Assembly: GCF_026283925.1 (NCBI RefSeq)
Contig: NZ_JAPDPF010000007.1
Span: 186,001-250,000, forward strand
Direction: 5' to 3'
Length of the DNA stretch: 64,000 bases
Source: Dyella halodurans
Lineage (GTDB): Bacteria; Pseudomonadota; Gammaproteobacteria; Xanthomonadales; Rhodanobacteraceae
The notes under the pieces were generated by a model. That model had not been told where the DNA came from, made no database searches, and saw nothing but the letters and a program-made list of their open reading frames with translations. The translations under genes were made by a program, and so were the position numbers. Positions 60,334 through 64,000 of the stretch are shown piece after piece (the stretch's first letter is position 1; every line of letters begins with the position of its first letter).

Positions 60334-62022
60334 TCAGCTGTGCGCGGCAGCCGGCTGCTTTTCGTCACGCAGTTCGCGACGCAGGATCTTGCCCACGTTG
60401 CTCTTGGGCAGCGAGTCGCGGAACTCGATGATCTTGGGGCGCTTGTAGCCGGTGAGATTGTCGTGGCAGAACTTCTTCAGTTCCTCCACCGTCAGCTTCG
60501 GGTCCTTGCGCACCACGTAGAGCTTGACCACTTCGCCGGAGTGCTCGTCCGGCACGCCGACCGCCGCCACTTCGGCCACGCCCGGGTGCTGCATCACCAC
60601 GTCCTCGACTTCGTTCGGATACACATTGAAGCCGGAGACCAGGATCATGTCCTTCTTGCGGTCGACGATGTAGAAGTAGCCGTTCTCATCCATGCGCGCG
60701 ATGTCGCCGGTGTGCAGCCAGCCGTCGGCCGCCAGCACCTTGGCGGTTTCGTCCGGGCGCTGCCAATAACCCTTCATCACCTGCGGGCCGCGCACCATCA
60801 GTTCGCCCACCTCGCCCTGCGGCAGCGGCAGGCCGTCCTCGGACCAGATGGCGACATCGGTGGAAGGAATGGGCAGGCCGATCGAGGCGTTGTAGGCCTT
60901 CAGGTCCAGCGGATTCATGCATGCCGCGGGCGACGTCTCGGTGAGCCCATAGGCCTCCACCAGGGTGACGCCCGTCACCTTCTTCCAGCGCTCGGCCACG
61001 GCGCGCTGCACCGCCATTCCGCCACCCAGGGACAGGTGCAGGCGGGAGAAATCCAGTTCGGCGAAACCTGGCGTATTGAGCAGGCCGTTGAACAGCGTGT
61101 TGACGCCGGTGATGGCCGTGAAGCCGGACTGCTTCAGCTCCTTGACGAAGCCTGGCATGTCGCGCGGATTGGTGACCAGCCAGTTCAAACCGCCAAGGCG
61201 CAGGAACACCAGCCCGTTCGCGGTAAGCGAAAAGATGTGATACAGCGGCAGGGCGGTAATGATGACTTCCTCGCCCGGCTTGGTGTTGCTGCCGACCCAG
61301 GCACCGGCCTGCAGCATGTTGGCAATCATGTTGCCGTGCGTGAGCATGGCACCCTTGGCGACGCCGGTCGTGCCACCGGTGTACTGCAGGAACGCGATGT
61401 CGTCGTGGCCCAGTTCCACCGGGGCCAGCGCATGGCTGGCGCCGCGGGCCAGTGCGTCGTCGAAGCGCACCGCGTGCGGCAGCTCGAACGGCGGCACCAT
61501 TTTCTTGATGTGCTTGAGCGCGAAGTTGATCATCACGCCCTTGACGCCCAGCAAATCGCCGATGCCTGTCGTGACGATGTGCTTGACCTCGGTCTCGGCA
61601 ACCACCTGCTGCAAGGTGGCAGCGAAGTTGTCGAGCACCACGATGGCCTTGGCGCCGGAGTCCTCAAGCTGATGCTTGAGTTCGCGCGCGGTGTACATGG
61701 GATTGGTGTTGACCACCACCAGGCCCGCACGCAGCGCGCCAAACAGCGCAATCGGGTACTGCAGGACGTTGGGCATCATGATCGCGATGCGATCGCCCTT
61801 GCTGAGCTTGAGCTCGCCGGTGAGGTAGCCGGCGAACCGGCGGCTCATCTCATCGACCTGGCTGTAGCTGATCTGCTTGCCGAAGTTGGCGAACGCAGGA
61901 CGATCGCGGAACCGCTCGAACGCTTCTTCCAGCACCGCTGCCACGGAGGCGTACTGATTGACGTCGATCTGGGCGGGGACGCCTTCCGGGTAATGGGCCA
62001 GCCACGGACGCTCAATGCTCAT
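60334..62022 (-). CDS. fadD: Long-chain fatty acyl-CoA synthetase FadD
   Basis: 562-residue AMP-forming acyl-CoA ligase. The P-loop-like [16 protein letters not shown], the adenylate motif YGLTETSPA, the hinge and C-terminal [16 protein letters not shown], and the catalytic Lys in [15 protein letters not shown] are all intact. It activates fatty acids for beta-oxidation. The ATG at 62022 gives [14 protein letters not shown]. fadH and an acyl-CoA-binding protein elsewhere in the window point to the same pathway. A 14-base palindrome lies upstream at 62102-62115. Confidence 0.96.
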   Translation of the reverse strand: MSIERPWLAHYPEGVPAQIDVNQYASVAAVLEEAFERFRDRPAFANFGKQISYSQVDEMSRRFAGYLTGELKLSKGDRIAIMMPNVLQYPIALFGALRAGLVVVNTNPMYTARELKHQLEDSGAKAIVVLDNFAATLQQVVAETEVKHIVTTGIGDLLGVKGVMINFALKHIKKMVPPFELPHAVRFDDALARGASHALAPVELGHDDIAFLQYTGGTTGVAKGAMLTHGNMIANMLQAGAWVGSNTKPGEEVIITALPLYHIFSLTANGLVFLRLGGLNWLVTNPRDMPGFVKELKQSGFTAITGVNTLFNGLLNTPGFAELDFSRLHLSLGGGMAVQRAVAERWKKVTGVTLVEAYGLTETSPAACMNPLDLKAYNASIGLPIPSTDVAIWSEDGLPLPQGEVGELMVRGPQVMKGYWQRPDETAKVLAADGWLHTGDIARMDENGYFYIVDRKKDMILVSGFNVYPNEVEDVVMQHPGVAEVAAVGVPDEHSGEVVKLYVVRKDPKLTVEELKKFCHDNLTGYKRPKIIEFRDSLPKSNVGKILRRELRDEKQPAAAHS

Positions 62023-62101
62023 GTTGGATCCAAAGCTCCTGTATTGACCGGCCCGTTGGTGACGATGGCGCGGGTGCGGCATGATGATGGGTCATTGGAG
62101 C

Positions 62102-62115
62102 ATACGCTCGCGTAT
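62102..62115. promoter_or_regulatory. Palindrome between fadD and the lipoprotein gene
   Basis: ATACGC-TC-GCGTAT, a perfect 6-base inverted repeat with a 2-base spacer in the 125-base divergent gap. It does not resemble the PsrA or FadR operator patterns. It may be a repressor site. Confidence 0.3.
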
Positions 62116-62147
62116 AGCAGCAAGCCGCGTTGCAACGAGATTTCCGG

Positions 62148-62594
62148 ATGCCGTCGATGAGAAAAATTCGGTCGAAAATACTGTTCTGCACGGTCGCTCT
62201 GGCGGTACTGGCCGGCTGCCGGTCCACTCCTGACGAGGCGCTTATCCGGCAAGGCATTGACGCGGCGGCGAATGCTGCCGAGCACGCGCACGCGTCGGCG
62301 CTTGCCGAGGTGCTTAGCGAGGACTTCGATGGCAACGCGGGCGCCCTGGCACGTAGCGACCTTCTGCAGCTGCTGCGTGCTGCGGCTTTGCGCGGCGAGA
62401 CGATTCATGCCTTGAGCGGGCCGGTCGAATTGGAGCAACGGGGCGAGCGATACGTCGCGCGCTTTACCGTCACCCTGACCAGCGGCGGAAAACTGCTGCC
62501 AGCACAGATGGGTGTGTATCAGGTCGAGACGGCGTGGCGCCGCGATGGCCATCAATGGCTTTGCTATTCGGCTACCTGGGTACCGCAGATGTAG
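62148..62594 (+). CDS. Hypothetical lipoprotein (NTF2-like)
   Basis: 148 residues. A signal peptide with lipobox LAGC near residue 23-24 follows a basic start (MRKIRSKILFCTVALAVLAGC). The mature part looks like a small NTF2-like or SnoaL-like domain: an early helix (EHAHASALAEVLSEDFDG) and repeated strands ending YSATWVPQM. The ATG at 62148 is used; an ATG three codons later and a TTG at 62130 are alternatives. Function unknown. Confidence 0.75.
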   Translation: MPSMRKIRSKILFCTVALAVLAGCRSTPDEALIRQGIDAAANAAEHAHASALAEVLSEDFDGNAGALARSDLLQLLRAAALRGETIHALSGPVELEQRGERYVARFTVTLTSGGKLLPAQMGVYQVETAWRRDGHQWLCYSATWVPQM

Positions 62595-62618
62595 CGGCAA
62601 CACACGCCCATCCACACC

Positions 62619-62705
62619 GTCATCCCAGCGGAAGCTGGGATCCAGCGACTTTGCTCTCTCCGGAGTGCACGTAAGACACTGGATCCCAGCCTTCGCTGGG
62701 ATGAC
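62619..62705. repeat. Dispersed hairpin repeat, copy 5 (double hairpin)
   Basis: GTCATCCCAGC/GCTGGGATCCAGCG, then CTGGATCCCAGC/GCTGGGATGAC: the same double-hairpin layout as at 8106-8184. It follows the lipoprotein gene and precedes the acnA terminator. Confidence 0.82.
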
Positions 62706-62740
62706 GGTGAGATTGGCTGGATGGGGTGAAGTCCGCACCG

Positions 62741-62771
62741 AAAAGAAACGCCGCCCCAAGGGCGGCGTTTC
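62741..62771 (-). terminator. Terminator of acnA
   Basis: On the minus strand, stem GAAACGCCGCC/GGCGGCGTTTC with a 5-base loop, followed by TTTT. Confidence 0.85.
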
Positions 62772-62779
62772 CGTCAGAC

Positions 62780-64000
<1,221 letters not shown>

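Overview
The window looks like a stretch of core chromosome from a GC-rich gammaproteobacterium of the Xanthomonadales, most likely the Rhodanobacteraceae side (Dyella, Rhodanobacter, Luteibacter, Frateuria). Four things point there. The dapB-carA-carB-greA block is one. A homologue of the Xanthomonas protein RpfE joined to recJ is another. The third is a 41-residue L36 ribosomal protein of the cysteine-poor type. The fourth is an agmatine deiminase / N-carbamoylputrescine amidase pair. The assignment comes from gene content and protein sequence as read by eye; no database search was run.

Layout. 1-8052: dapB, a cation antiporter, an Fe(II)/2OG oxygenase, then carA-carB-greA, closed by a strong terminator. 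8106-13663: a CPBP protease facing a TetR regulator, rpmJ, a LysR regulator, fadH and an acyl-CoA-binding protein. 13778-22077: cmk, rpsA, ihfB, lapA, lapB, a WbpL-like glycosyl-phosphate transferase, a WbpM-like dehydratase and galU. 22407-25833: a FAD oxidase coupled to a CsaA-like tRNA-binding protein, a metallo-beta-lactamase-fold hydrolase and a pirin. 26118-28262: tRNA-Gly, tRNA-Cys and tRNA-Leu, two small genes and a UvrY/GacA-type response regulator. 28287-35418: rne, rluC, a degenerate CPBP protein, phhB and nfuA. 35496-41823: two cytochromes c, a GH18 chitinase, a TraB-family protein, aguB and aguA, and a small periplasmic protein. 42295-47794: an ABC-F ATPase, rpfE and recJ in one overlapping unit, and a stand-alone LigD-type polymerase. 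48415-54759: an exported amidohydrolase, azoR facing a LysR regulator, a methionine/glutamine-type transaminase overlapping an omega-amidase, and an ArsC-like protein. 54774-62022: scpA-scpB-rluB, dinB, a PilZ protein and fadD. The right edge holds a lipoprotein and the 3' part of acnA.

The genes are mostly housekeeping: pyrimidine, arginine and lysine precursors, translation and RNA decay, LPS and envelope sugar supply, chromosome segregation, DNA repair, fatty-acid activation and oxidation, and agmatine to putrescine. There is no prophage, CRISPR array, rRNA operon or transposase gene. The accessory signal is noncoding: a dispersed GTCATYCC hairpin repeat in at least five places, a paired GGGGAGAGG hairpin repeat after the amidohydrolase, and two different gene-less elements bounded by near-perfect inverted repeats (27 bp at 13255-13392; 32 bp at 41921-42233). 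The best protein oddities are a CPBP-like membrane protein with QQ where the catalytic EE belongs, and a LigD polymerase without a ligase. I did not find a clear new multi-gene system.
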